From NCBI GenBank assembly GCA_009728235.1, contig WNZI01000018.1, forward strand, positions 1-59,273: 59,273 bases of DNA, read 5' to 3'. How positions within the stretch are numbered: position 1 is the stretch's first letter; each line of letters begins with the position of its first letter. This document shows, piece by piece, positions 26,205-36,742 of the stretch. This DNA comes from Vibrio cholerae. Its GTDB lineage: Bacteria; Actinomycetota; Actinomycetes; Actinomycetales; Micrococcaceae. The notes under the pieces were generated by a model. It was not told the DNA's origin. It did no database searches and worked only from the letters and a program-made list of their open reading frames with translations. The position numbers and the translations under genes were made by a program.

Positions 26205-27218
26205 TCAGGACGCGAGGGCGGCGTCGATGCTGTCCGTGTTGGCCGTCATCCAGGAAACGTAGCTCTCGCCGTCGGGCAGCGTCTCGGTGAAATCGACCAC
26301 CGGGAGGTCCGCCTCGTCGGCGGCCGAACGCACCGCCTCCGTCTGCGATCCTTCGGTCTGCCCATTGTAGGCAAGGAAGGCAAGCGTGCCACCCGACACG
26401 AGCCTCGTCATCTCGTCCAGCGCTGCTACCGGTACGTCCGTCTCCTCCTCGATGGCTTCGATGAATCCCTCGGGTGTGACGTTCTCCAGACCCGCTGCCT
26501 CGAGCAGGTAGGCGGGAACGGGCTCGGTCACGGCAACCAGGCCACCCGGTCCGGACGCAGCGAGCTCGGCCAGCCGGTCCTGGATGGGCTGCAGATCAGC
26601 GGTGAAGGCCTCGGCCCGCTCACGGTAGGCATCAGCATTGGCTTCGTCGAGGCGTCCGAGCTCCTCGGCGATCGCGTCGGCGAGCGTGACCATGGTGGGG
26701 AGGTCGTACCAGACGTGTTCATTGAACGAACCGTGGTCGTGCCCTTCCTCGTGCTCACCTTCGGCCTCATCCGTGTGCTCGGCCTCATCCGTGTGCTCGG
26801 CCTCGTCGGTGTGCTCGGCCTCGTCCTCCTCGAGACCGGACAGTTCGACGGCGTTCAGCACGTTCTCGACTCCCGTCTCCGCCGCGAGGCGTTCGAGGAA
26901 CGCGTCGTAACCCCCGCCGTTCTCGATCACGAGGTCGGCCTCCGACACCGACAGCTTGTCCTGCACCGTCGCCTCGTACGAGTGCGGGTCCTGGCTCAGG
27001 CTGTTCACGATCGAGGTCACCTCCACGTCCTCACCCCCCACGGCAGCGGCGATGTCGCCGTACACGTTGGTGGCGGTGACGATCGTGATCGTTCCGTCCT
27101 GCGCTGCGGCCCCGGAACTCTCCGACGGAGCTCCGGACCCGCCGTCTCCGCAGGCGGCGAGGCCGAGGACAGAGGCTGCCAGGAGAGCTGGCAGGGCAAG
27201 ACGGCGGGAGACGGGCAT
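26205..27218 (-). CDS. znuA: Zinc ABC transporter substrate-binding lipoprotein ZnuA
   Basis: A 337-residue extracytoplasmic metal-binding lipoprotein. The signal sequence ends in LGLAACGD (lipid Cys at residue 23). The SBP_bac_9 fold includes SLSQDPHSYEATVQD and ends with VDFTETLPDG. Between them lies a His/Glu/Asp-rich loop made of three EAEHTD repeats followed by EGEHEEGHDHG, which typically captures zinc in ZnuA proteins, then the HVWYD metal ligand. It is the first gene of the operon. The upstream DNA carries palindromes expected of a Zur-controlled promoter. Confidence 0.92.
   Translation of the reverse strand: MPVSRRLALPALLAASVLGLAACGDGGSGAPSESSGAAAQDGTITIVTATNVYGDIAAAVGGEDVEVTSIVNSLSQDPHSYEATVQDKLSVSEADLVIENGGGYDAFLERLAAETGVENVLNAVELSGLEEDEAEHTDEAEHTDEAEHTDEAEGEHEEGHDHGSFNEHVWYDLPTMVTLADAIAEELGRLDEANADAYRERAEAFTADLQPIQDRLAELAASGPGGLVAVTEPVPAYLLEAAGLENVTPEGFIEAIEEETDVPVAALDEMTRLVSGGTLAFLAYNGQTEGSQTEAVRSAADEADLPVVDFTETLPDGESYVSWMTANTDSIDAALAS
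26769..26822 (-). repeat. Three 18-bp repeats coding the EAEHTD metal loop
   Basis: Three consecutive 18-bp units; two are identical and the third differs at two or three bases. Each codes Glu-Ala-Glu-His-Thr-Asp. The unit is a multiple of three, so copy-number change keeps the frame and would tune the number of histidines in the loop. Confidence 0.85.
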
Positions 27219-27235
27219 CGGGAACCTCGATCAGA

Positions 27236-27296
27236 CTAATGAGAACTGTTTACGTTAGCTGAACGAGCATAACCGAAACGCGAATGGTTCGCATTC
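27236..27296 (-). promoter_or_regulatory. znuACB control region: -10 and two inverted repeats
   Basis: Reading toward znuA, an inverted repeat GAATG-N5-CATTC (27282-27296) is followed by a TATGCT -10 hexamer (27266-27271) and then a 23-bp imperfect palindrome (27236-27258). The palindrome has outer arms CTAA/TTAG and inner arms AAC/GTT; 16 of 23 positions are symmetric by my count. The last lies just downstream of the expected start site, a position suited to repression. Assignment to Zur is inferred from the nearby zur and znu genes. Confidence 0.5.
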
Positions 27297-27315
27297 TCGC
27301 GTCGAGAGCGCCCGC

Positions 27316-28404
27316 TCAGGCGACGGGCGTCTCGGTACCGTTCACGCCCTCACCCGAACGCCGGGCTCCCTGGTTCTGCGTCGCATCCCTGATCTCGCCG
27401 ATGAGCTGCTCGATCACGTCCTCGAGGAACAGGACACCGCGGGTCGAACCGTCGGGTCCGAGCACGCGGGCGAGGTGCGATCCCGTCCGCTGCATCACGG
27501 TGAGTGCGTCCTCGATCTCGTCCTTCAGTGAGAGGTTCGCGAGCGTGCGGACCTTGTTCTCGGTGATCGGTCTCCGGTACATCGCCTGCGGCATCGACAT
27601 GATGTCCTTCAGGTGCATGTAGCCGGTCAGGTTCCCGGCGTCGTCCACCATCACGAAGCGCGAGAATCCGGTGCGCCCGACGGCGCGCTCGAAGTCCTCC
27701 GGCGTCGCATCGGTGCGGACGGTGACGAGCTCCCCGAGCGGAACCATGGTGGTCTCCGCCGTCTGGCCGGAGAATTCGAGGGCTCCGGAGATCAGCCCGG
27801 ACTCGTCGTCGACGAGGCCGCTCTTCGTGGATTCCTCCACGATCGACTGGACCTCCTCCAGGGTGTAGGTCGAGGACACCTCGTCCTTCGGCTCCACCTT
27901 CAGAGCACGCAGGATGTGGTTGGCGGCCCAGTTGAGCGAGGAGATCACCGGGTTCACCGCTCGGGCGATCATCACGAGGGGCGGGGCCAGCAGCAGGGCT
28001 GCCCGATCGGCGACCGAGACGGAGATGTTCTTCGGGACCATCTCACCGAACGTCACATGGAGGAACGTGACGAGGATCAGCGCCAGGGCGAACGCCACAC
28101 CCCCGGCCAAACCTTCGGGGATGCCGACCGCTTCCAACGGCACCTCGAGCAGGTGGTGGATGGCCGGTTCCGCGACCTGGAGGATCAGCAGCGAACAGAC
28201 CGTGATCCCGAGCTGCGCACAGGCGAGCATCAGCGAGACATGCTCCATGGCCCAGATCGTGGTCTTCGCCCGCTTGGAGCCCGTGTCGGCGAGGGGCTCG
28301 ATCTGGCTCCGACGCGCGGACATGATCGCGAACTCCGAGCCCACGAAGAAGGCATTGCCCATCAGGAGGACGACGAGCCAGACGATTCCTGCCCAGTCGC
28401 TCAT
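27316..28404 (-). CDS. CNNM-domain/CBS membrane protein (hemolysin/CorB-like), second copy
   Basis: A 362-residue protein with an N-terminal DUF21/CNNM membrane domain of four hydrophobic helices (GNAFFVGSEFAIMSARRS, CAQLGITVCSLLIL, TFGEMVPKNISV). A cytoplasmic CBS pair (about residues 215-335) contains MVPLGELVTVRTD and GYMHLKDIM. Such proteins take part in divalent cation (mainly Mg2+) export or homeostasis in studied relatives. Its ATG overlaps the stop of the adjacent CNNM gene, so the two are made together and may pair. It lacks the C-terminal CorC/HlyC domain that the neighbour has. Confidence 0.88.
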   Translation of the reverse strand: MSDWAGIVWLVVLLMGNAFFVGSEFAIMSARRSQIEPLADTGSKRAKTTIWAMEHVSLMLACAQLGITVCSLLILQVAEPAIHHLLEVPLEAVGIPEGLAGGVAFALALILVTFLHVTFGEMVPKNISVSVADRAALLLAPPLVMIARAVNPVISSLNWAANHILRALKVEPKDEVSSTYTLEEVQSIVEESTKSGLVDDESGLISGALEFSGQTAETTMVPLGELVTVRTDATPEDFERAVGRTGFSRFVMVDDAGNLTGYMHLKDIMSMPQAMYRRPITENKVRTLANLSLKDEIEDALTVMQRTGSHLARVLGPDGSTRGVLFLEDVIEQLIGEIRDATQNQGARRSGEGVNGTETPVA

Positions 28405-29833
28405 CGGGTGCCCTTCCGTTCGGCTGCTGGACCGGCGAGAACCGGCCCGTCCGTCTCCCGCGGATCGGTGCCCTCGGGGAACGCTTGATGTTCGGGAACG
28501 ACGGCGTCGTCGGACGCGTCGTCGGTCTCCCCTGCCGGGGATGGCGCGGGGCGGAACTGCACGCGGTCGATGCGCCGCCCGTCCATGCGCTCGACCATGA
28601 GGGTGCCCGCCGGTACCTCGACCCGGTCGCCGGGTTCTGCGATGCGACCCAGCTCGGCCATCATGAAGCCGGCCACGGTCTCGTAGCCCGCCTCGTCCGG
28701 GACCACGAGGCCCGGTATCTGGACCGTGACCTCGTCCGGACGCATGAGGCCCGGGAAGAACCAGTCACCCGCGGCGCTCTGCAGGACGCCCGGCTTCAGC
28801 TTGTCGTGTTCGTCCGCGACCTCGCCGACGATCTCCTCGACCAGGTCCTCGAGGGTGGCAACGCCGGCAGTGCCTCCATACTCGTCCAGGACGACAGCGA
28901 GCTGGAGGTTCGCCTCCCGGAGCTCGCTGAGCAGTGAATCGAGGTGCACCGTCTCGGGGACGCGGAGGACATCGGTCATGATCGTCCCGGCGGGGAGGTC
29001 GGCGCGCTTGTGCCGGGGCACCGCCACGGCCTTCTTGACGTGGACGACTCCACGGATGTCGTCGGCGGACTCCCCGATGAGTGGGAAGCGCGAGTACCCG
29101 GTACGCCGGGCGGCTTCGACGACGTCGCCACCGTCTGCTCCGAATCGATGACCTCCATGCGGATACGCGGAGTCATGACGTCTGCGGCCGTCTGCTCCGA
29201 GAAGCTGAAGGTGCGCGCCAAGAAGGTGGCCGTGCCCTGGTCCAGTGTTCCCATCTCGGCCGAGCGCCGCACGAGGGAGGACAGCTCGGACGGCGTCCTG
29301 GCGCCGGAGATCTCCTCCTTCGCCTCCAGGCCGAAGATGTTGAGGATGCGGTTGGAGAATCCGTTCAGCACGATGATCGCCGGCTTGAAGACGGTCGTGA
29401 AGACGAGCTGCGGGCGCGCGAGCGCCTTGCCCACCGCGAAGGGCAGGGCGATGCTCAGGTTCTTCGGGACGAGTTCTCCGATGAGCATCGAGAGCAGCGT
29501 CGCCAGGACCATGGCGATCACGATGGACGTCGAGGCGACCAGCGCCTCGGACAGTCCCAGCGCGCTGAGCGGCGTCTCGAGGAGCTTCCCGACGGACGGC
29601 TCCATGACGTACCCCGTCAGCAGGGTGGTCAGCGTGATGCCGAGCTGACAGCTCGAGAGCTGGGTGGACAGCGATTTCAGGCACCGCAGCAGGGGCTCGG
29701 CCTTGGTGTCGCCGCCGTCGACGGCTCGCTGTACGTAGGTCTGATCGAGGGCGACGAGCGCGAACTCGACCGCGACGAAGAATCCCGTCCCGAGGACGAG
29801 GAGCAAGCCGGCTCCGAGGTAGATCCATTCCAC
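28401..29833 (-). pseudogene. CNNM/CBS/CorC-HlyC membrane protein, frame broken
   Basis: The first part (start ATG 29833) holds the DUF21 membrane domain (FFVAVEFALVALDQTYVQRA, GELVPKNLSIALPFAVGKA) up to RMEVIDSEQTVA. The frame then changes near 29126. The CBS pair (AARRTGYSRFPLIGES, LDEYGGTAGVATLEDLVEEI) and the CorC_HlyC domain (VQIPGLVVPDEAGYETVAGF) continue in another frame to 28401. Restoring one G in GTGGCG-ACGTC gives an uninterrupted protein of about 477 residues. It overlaps the downstream CNNM gene and follows guaB1, the usual order in this group. A base-calling error is likely. Confidence 0.82.
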
Positions 29834-30176
29834 CGCTACATCCCCTCCCCGGTCGGGCCGAGGCGTGGATGCAGCGGTTCGCGTCTGAGGGGGTCCGCAG
29901 CGTCCGCCTGAAGGGCGGACTGATCCTGGTCGGAGCCGACGTCGACCGGACGTTCCGTCTCGGGCAGCGGATGGGCAAGAGGAGAGGGTACGCCGGCGTC
30001 GAGCCGGCCCCTAGAAGGACTGTCCATAAGGATTTCAGTTTACGGGTCGCGACGCCGGCCGCCACACGGATTCCCGCCGCGCGCACCCCTTGCTTCGCTC
30101 AGGGCGCAATGCCCTGTGTCCGGGGGTGCCCGCCGGGCCCGGGCGGGGAACGGCCGGCAGCGCGTGCGGGCGACTA
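29834..30176 (-). other. Gap between guaB1 and the CNNM pair, with two hairpins
   Basis: No gene is supported in this 343-bp stretch. Downstream of guaB1 there are two perfect 6-bp hairpins: CCCGCC/GGCGGG (30129-30147) and CAGGGC/GCCCTG around GCAAT (30100-30116). They may form the guaB1 terminator, although neither has a U-tract. The CNNM promoter must lie in the part nearer 29840-30000, but I see no clear -10. Confidence 0.35.
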
Positions 30177-31850
<1,674 letters not shown>

Positions 31851-31932
31851 TGGACAGGGTCCAGACACGGCTTATCGCTCATTCTGTCGCCCGCACCGCG
31901 CTCACGGCAACTTACGGAAGAGGCGTTACCAA

Positions 31933-34900
31933 GTGCCAGAACAGACCAGCCACCGTCTACCTGAAGAGTTCGGCGGAAACGAGTGGCTTGTTGACGAGCT
32001 GTACGAGCAGTTCCAGAAGGACCGCCACTCGGTCGACCGCAAGTGGTGGGACCTGTTCGATTCGTTCGATGCGGAGTCGAAGCCGGCGGAGAACGGCCGC
32101 CACGCCGCCGAGAATCCCGCCGATCCGGCGTCCGCACCGGCAGCCACCACGAGCCAGGCTCCCGGTACGGCTCCCGTGACCGGCGCCACCCCCGATCCGC
32201 ACCCTCCGACCAAGGAACTGCCGGTCGTCAGGACGGAGTCGGCTGCACCCAAGGCCTCCGGTGAGAGTCCCGCCAGCGCCCAGCAGAGCGGCAAGCCCCC
32301 CGTCGCGAAGGAGCCGGCGAAGAAGCCCGAGTCGCCGAAGGAGGAGAAGGCCGCCACCAAGCCCATCCCCGCGCAGCTCCCCGCGTCAGCCCTCAACGGT
32401 GACATGGAGGAGAACAGGGTGAGCGTGCTCCGTGGACCCGCCAAGGCCATCGCCACGAACATGGAAGCCAGCCTGAGCGTGCCGACCGCGACCAGCGTGC
32501 GAGCGATCCCGGCGAAGCTGCTGATCGACAACCGCGTGGTCATCAACAGCAACCTGGCTCGGGCCCGCGGCGGCAAGGTGTCCTTCACCCACCTCATCGG
32601 CTACGCCATCATCCGCGCCCTCGCACAGTTCCCCTCGCAGAACGTCTACTACGACGTCGTCGACGGCAAGCCCTCCGCCATCCAGCCCGCACACGTCAAC
32701 TTCGGCCTCGCCATCGACATGCCGAAGCCCGACGGCACCCGCTCCCTCGTGGTCCCGAACATCAAGAAGGCCGAGACCATGAACTTCTCGGAGTTCTGGC
32801 ATGCCTACGAGGAACTCGTGAAGAAGGCCCGCGCCGGCAAGCTCGGAGCGGACGACTACGCCGGAACCACCGTGTCGCTGACGAACCCGGGCGGGATCGG
32901 CACGGTCCACTCGGTGCCCCGCCTGTCGAAGGGGCAGGCCTGCATCATCGGTGCCGGCGCCCTCGAGTACCCCGCCGAGTTCCAGGGTTCCAGCGAGAAG
33001 ACGCTCGCGAAGCACGCCATCAGCAAGACCATCACGCTGACCTCGACCTACGACCACCGCGTCATCCAGGGCGCCGGCAGCGGTGAGTTCCTGCGGATCA
33101 TCCACCAGCTGCTGCTCGGCGAGCAGGGGTTCTACGACGAGATCTTCGAATCACTGCGGATCCCGTACGAGCCGATCCGCTGGAGCGCCGACATCCAGGT
33201 GGACCCGGTCGACCAGATCAACAAGGTCGCACGGATACAGCAGCTCATCCATGCCTATCGCGTGCGCGGGCACCTCATGGCGGACACGAACCCGCTCGAG
33301 TACGTCCAGCGCAAGCACGCCGACCTCGACATCCGCACCCACGGCCTCACGTTGTGGGACCTCGACCGCGAGTGGCCGACCGGCGGTTTCGGTGGAAAGC
33401 AGATGCTCAAGTTCCGCGACATGCTGGGTGTCCTCCGGGATGCCTACTGCCGCACGACCGGCATCGAGTACATGCATCTGCAGGACCCGGAGGAACGCCA
33501 GTGGTTCCAGGACGAACTGGAGCACCCCTACTCCAAGCCGAGCCGTGAGGAGCAGCTGCGCATCCTCCACAAGCTGAACTCCGCCGAAGCCTTCGAGACG
33601 TTCCTGCAGACCAAGTTCGTGGGGCAGAAGCGCTTCTCGCTCGAAGGCGGGGAGTCACTGATCCCGCTGCTCGACGCAGTGATCTCGGGGGCCGCCGACG
33701 ACGGCCTCGACGAGGTGGCGATCGGCATGGCCCACCGCGGCCGCCTGAACGTCCTCACCAACATCGCCGGCAAGACCTACGCCCAGGTGTTCCGCGAATT
33801 CGAGGGGACGCAGGACCCACGCTCGGTGCAGGGCTCGGGCGACGTGAAGTACCACCTCGGCACCGAGGGGACCTTCACGTCCGACGCCGGCAACGAGACC
33901 AAGGTCTACCTCGCCGCGAACCCGTCCCACCTCGAAGCCGTCGATCCCGTGCTCGAGGGTATCGTCCGCGCCAAGCAGGACCTCCTGGACCAGGGCGAGA
34001 CATTCCCCGTCCTGCCGATCCTCATCCACGGTGATGCCGCGTTCGCCGGCCAGGGCGTCGTCGCCGAGACCCTGAACCTGTCGCAACTGCGCGGCTACCG
34101 CACCGGCGGAACCGTCCACGTCATCGTGAACAACCAGGTCGGCTTCACCACCAGCCCCACGTCCTCGCGTTCCTCCGTGTACTCGACCGATGTGGCGAAG
34201 ATGGTGCAGGCACCGGTCTTCCACGTGAACGGCGACGACCCCGAGGCCGTGGTCCGGGTGGCGCAGATGGCGTACCAGTTCCGCCAGCGGTTCAACAAGG
34301 ACGTCGTCATCGACATGGTCTGCTACCGCCGCCGCGGCCACAACGAGGGCGACGACCCGTCGATGACGCAGCCCATGATGTACAACCTGATCGAAGCCAA
34401 GCGCTCCGTGCGGAAGCTGTACACCGAGGCCCTGATCGGCCGCGGCGACATCACGCAGGAAGAGGCCGAGCAGGCGCTGCGCGACTACCAGGAGCGCCTG
34501 GAACGGGTGTTCGCCGAGACGCACGCCGCCCAGACCTCACCGATCCCGATCGTCACCAAGGACCCGCAGGCGGTGTCGGACCTCGAACGTCCGCTCGCGC
34601 AGCAGGCCGACGGCGGCGAGAGCGCGGTTCCGCAGACCGCGATCAGCGCCGAGACGCTGGCTCACATCGGAGCAGCACATACGGCGATCCCTGACGGTTT
34701 CACCGTCCACCCGAAGCTCAAGGCCCTGCTCGACAAGCGGGAGCAGATGTCCCGCGAGGGCGGCATCGACTGGGGCTTCGGCGAGATCGCGGCCTTCGGT
34801 TCGCTCCTCATGGAGGGCGTGCCCGTCCGGCTCGCCGGCCAGGATTCACGCCGGGGCACGTTCGTCCAGCGCCACGCCGTCTTCCACGACAGGGCGACCG

Positions 34901-35790
34901 GTCACGAGTGGCTGCCCCTCGAGGAGCTCAGCGAGGACCAGGCCAAGTTCTGGATCTACGACTCCCTGCTCAGCGAGTACGCGGCCATGGGCTTCGAGTA
35001 CGGGTACTCCGTTGAGCGCCCCGACGCCCTCGTCATCTGGGAAGCGCAGTTCGGCGACTTCGTCAACGGCGCCCAGACGATCATCGACGAGTTCATCAGC
35101 TCCGCCGAGCAGAAGTGGGGACAGCGTTCCTCGCTCGTCCTGATGCTGCCGCACGGCTACGAAGGACAGGGCCCGGACCACTCCTCGGCCCGCATCGAGC
35201 GATTCCTGCAGATGTGCGCCGAGCAGAACATGGTGGTCGCCAACCCGAGCTCCGCGGCGTCACACTTCCACCTGCTGCGCCGCCACGCCTACAACAAGCC
35301 ACGGAAGCCGCTGGTGATCTTCACCCCGAAGCAGCTGCTGCGCCTCAAGGCCGCAGCCAGCTCGGTCGAGGACTTCACGCAGGGCACCTTCCGCCCGGTC
35401 ATCCCGGACACGCTCGAGACGCCGGGGAACGACGTCGAGCGCATCATCCTGGTGTCCGGTCGGCTGTACTACGACCTCCTGTCCACCCGCCAGAAGCTCG
35501 ACGACGGCAAGACGGCGATCGTGCGGGTGGAGCAGCTGTACCCGCTCCCCCTGGACGAGATCAGGAGCGCCCTGGCCGCCTACCCGAAGGCCGAGGTGGT
35601 GTGGGCGCAGGACGAGCCCGCGAACCAGGGTCCGTGGCCGTTCATCGGGCTCAACCTGCCGCAGGAACTCGATCGGCCCGTGCGGCTGGCGTCCCGCCCG
35701 GCGTCGGCCTCCACCGCGACCGGCTCCTCCAAGAGCCACGCGGTGGAGCAGGAACTGCTCATCAAGAAGGCCTTCGGCCGTCAGTCGTAA
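31933..35790 (+). CDS. kgd: Multifunctional 2-oxoglutarate decarboxylase/dehydrogenase E1-E2 (Kgd)
   Basis: A 1,285-residue fusion protein at the 2-oxoglutarate step of the TCA cycle. Residues 1-45 are the E1 N-terminal helix (EFGGNEWLVDELYEQFQ). A Pro/Ala/Lys/Glu-rich linker covers 50-160. A succinyltransferase (E2) catalytic domain covers about 165-390 and ends with TYDHRVIQGAGSGEFL. The rest is the thiamine-diphosphate E1 (IGMAHRGRLNVL, HGDAAFAGQGVVAETLN, CYRRRGHNEGDDP). There is no lipoyl domain, as in mycobacterial Kgd and corynebacterial OdhA. The GTG start follows GGAAGAGG at 9 nt; longer in-frame sequence upstream is not protein-like. A strong terminator follows. Confidence 0.95.
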   Translation: MPEQTSHRLPEEFGGNEWLVDELYEQFQKDRHSVDRKWWDLFDSFDAESKPAENGRHAAENPADPASAPAATTSQAPGTAPVTGATPDPHPPTKELPVVRTESAAPKASGESPASAQQSGKPPVAKEPAKKPESPKEEKAATKPIPAQLPASALNGDMEENRVSVLRGPAKAIATNMEASLSVPTATSVRAIPAKLLIDNRVVINSNLARARGGKVSFTHLIGYAIIRALAQFPSQNVYYDVVDGKPSAIQPAHVNFGLAIDMPKPDGTRSLVVPNIKKAETMNFSEFWHAYEELVKKARAGKLGADDYAGTTVSLTNPGGIGTVHSVPRLSKGQACIIGAGALEYPAEFQGSSEKTLAKHAISKTITLTSTYDHRVIQGAGSGEFLRIIHQLLLGEQGFYDEIFESLRIPYEPIRWSADIQVDPVDQINKVARIQQLIHAYRVRGHLMADTNPLEYVQRKHADLDIRTHGLTLWDLDREWPTGGFGGKQMLKFRDMLGVLRDAYCRTTGIEYMHLQDPEERQWFQDELEHPYSKPSREEQLRILHKLNSAEAFETFLQTKFVGQKRFSLEGGESLIPLLDAVISGAADDGLDEVAIGMAHRGRLNVLTNIAGKTYAQVFREFEGTQDPRSVQGSGDVKYHLGTEGTFTSDAGNETKVYLAANPSHLEAVDPVLEGIVRAKQDLLDQGETFPVLPILIHGDAAFAGQGVVAETLNLSQLRGYRTGGTVHVIVNNQVGFTTSPTSSRSSVYSTDVAKMVQAPVFHVNGDDPEAVVRVAQMAYQFRQRFNKDVVIDMVCYRRRGHNEGDDPSMTQPMMYNLIEAKRSVRKLYTEALIGRGDITQEEAEQALRDYQERLERVFAETHAAQTSPIPIVTKDPQAVSDLERPLAQQADGGESAVPQTAISAETLAHIGAAHTAIPDGFTVHPKLKALLDKREQMSREGGIDWGFGEIAAFGSLLMEGVPVRLAGQDSRRGTFVQRHAVFHDRATGHEWLPLEELSEDQAKFWIYDSLLSEYAAMGFEYGYSVERPDALVIWEAQFGDFVNGAQTIIDEFISSAEQKWGQRSSLVLMLPHGYEGQGPDHSSARIERFLQMCAEQNMVVANPSSAASHFHLLRRHAYNKPRKPLVIFTPKQLLRLKAAASSVEDFTQGTFRPVIPDTLETPGNDVERIILVSGRLYYDLLSTRQKLDDGKTAIVRVEQLYPLPLDEIRSALAAYPKAEVVWAQDEPANQGPWPFIGLNLPQELDRPVRLASRPASASTATGSSKSHAVEQELLIKKAFGRQS

Positions 35791-35807
35791 GCCATCAGTA
35801 TGATGTT

Positions 35808-35840
35808 GGGTGGGGCTCAGGCCCCACCCACCATCTTTTA
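35808..35840 (+). terminator. Rho-independent terminator of kgd
   Basis: A perfect 9-bp stem GGGTGGGGC / GCCCCACCC with a TCAG loop, followed by ACCATCTTTTA. It lies 17 nt after the kgd stop. Confidence 0.9.
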
Positions 35841-35903
35841 ACGGCTGCTCCCGGACATCCGGCCCGGCCGGCACCATCCGACGACCAGCACACCGAGGGA
35901 CCC

Positions 35904-36503
35904 GTGGAACAACGCATAATCCGGCTAGCAGCAGTGGGCGACGAACTCCTCGCAGGGCTCGGCGATCCGCGGGCCCTCGGCTGGCTCGGGCGGGTGATGG
36001 CTCGTACCCGTCCCGACAACGTGTCGGTGGAGGCGTACAGCCTCGCGGCTCCCGACGAGGGAACCGAGGCACTGGCGAACCGCTGGCTGCAGGAAGTCGG
36101 ACGCCGGTTCGGGGACGGTTTCGACAACCGGCTCGTGATCGGACTGTCCGACCGCGACCTCGACCTCGAGCTGTCGACGGCGAGGAGCCGTCTCAATCTC
36201 GCGAACATCCTCGACGGCGCTGCACAGATGAGCGTCAAGGTGCTCGTCGTCGGGCCGCCACCCGGCCTCGACGCGGAGCGGAACCGACGCCTCGCGGACC
36301 TCTCCGCGGCATTCGGCGACGTCACGACGCGCCGCAAGCACGTCTTCGTCGACACTTTCACGCCACTCCTGGCACACGAACAGTGGCGCCATGACCTGGC
36401 CGCCAACGGCGGTACGCCCGGCCAGGCGGGCTACGGCCTGATGGCCTGGCTCGTGCTGCACCGCGGCTGGTTCCAGTGGCTGGACGTACCGGCGCCAGAG
36501 TAG
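35904..36503 (+). CDS. SGNH/GDSL-like protein lacking catalytic residues
   Basis: A 199-residue protein aligning by eye to small GDSL/SGNH hydrolases: RLAAVGDELLAGLGDPRALGW at the N-terminus (landmark) and TPGQAGYGLMAWLV at the C-terminus. The catalytic Ser of GDSL is Glu14 (GDEL), and the final D-x-x-H-P motif reads N168-G-G-T171-P. Esterase activity of the usual type is therefore unlikely. It has no signal peptide. The GTG start follows CACCGAGGGA. It stands between two terminators as a single-gene unit. Its role is unknown; a binding or scaffolding function is possible. Confidence 0.75.
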   Translation: MEQRIIRLAAVGDELLAGLGDPRALGWLGRVMARTRPDNVSVEAYSLAAPDEGTEALANRWLQEVGRRFGDGFDNRLVIGLSDRDLDLELSTARSRLNLANILDGAAQMSVKVLVVGPPPGLDAERNRRLADLSAAFGDVTTRRKHVFVDTFTPLLAHEQWRHDLAANGGTPGQAGYGLMAWLVLHRGWFQWLDVPAPE

Positions 36504-36520
36504 GCGATGCACCGCAGGAC

Positions 36521-36556
36521 GAACCCCGGGGACACGCGAACCTCGGGGTTCTTCCG
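36521..36556 (+). terminator. Terminator of the SGNH-like gene
   Basis: An 11-bp stem with one G-U pair, GAACCCCGGGG / CCTCGGGGTTC, around a 9-nt loop, followed by TTCC. It lies 18 nt after the stop. Confidence 0.8.
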
Positions 36557-36560
36557 TTGT

Positions 36561-36594
36561 TCGGCAAAAATTAAGGGACCTTATATTTCGCCGA
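36561..36594 (+). promoter_or_regulatory. AT-rich interrupted palindrome before the peptide transporter operon
   Basis: A 34-bp inverted repeat with outer arms TCGGC/GCCGA and inner arms centred on TAAGG-GA-CCTTA. Eight of the 11 inner positions match by my count. It is far more AT-rich than its surroundings and lies about 150 bp before the binding-protein gene. It could be an operator or an UP-like promoter element. Confidence 0.45.
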
Positions 36595-36742
36595 GGTAAC
36601 AAATGGGTTATTACTGGCTCACTGAGTGTCCGGAGGCAACCAAGCTTCGCTATGCTGACCGAGTGTGATTGACGTCACTGCGGCAATCCACTTCGTGGGA
36701 CCTTCCTGCGTCCCGCGCACCAAGCACAGTAAGGACTATCGA

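Noticed and set aside
36504..36742. Leader peptide or riboswitch before the peptide transporter
   Set aside because: I found a terminator and a palindrome but no conserved riboswitch core and no short ORF with a ribosome site.
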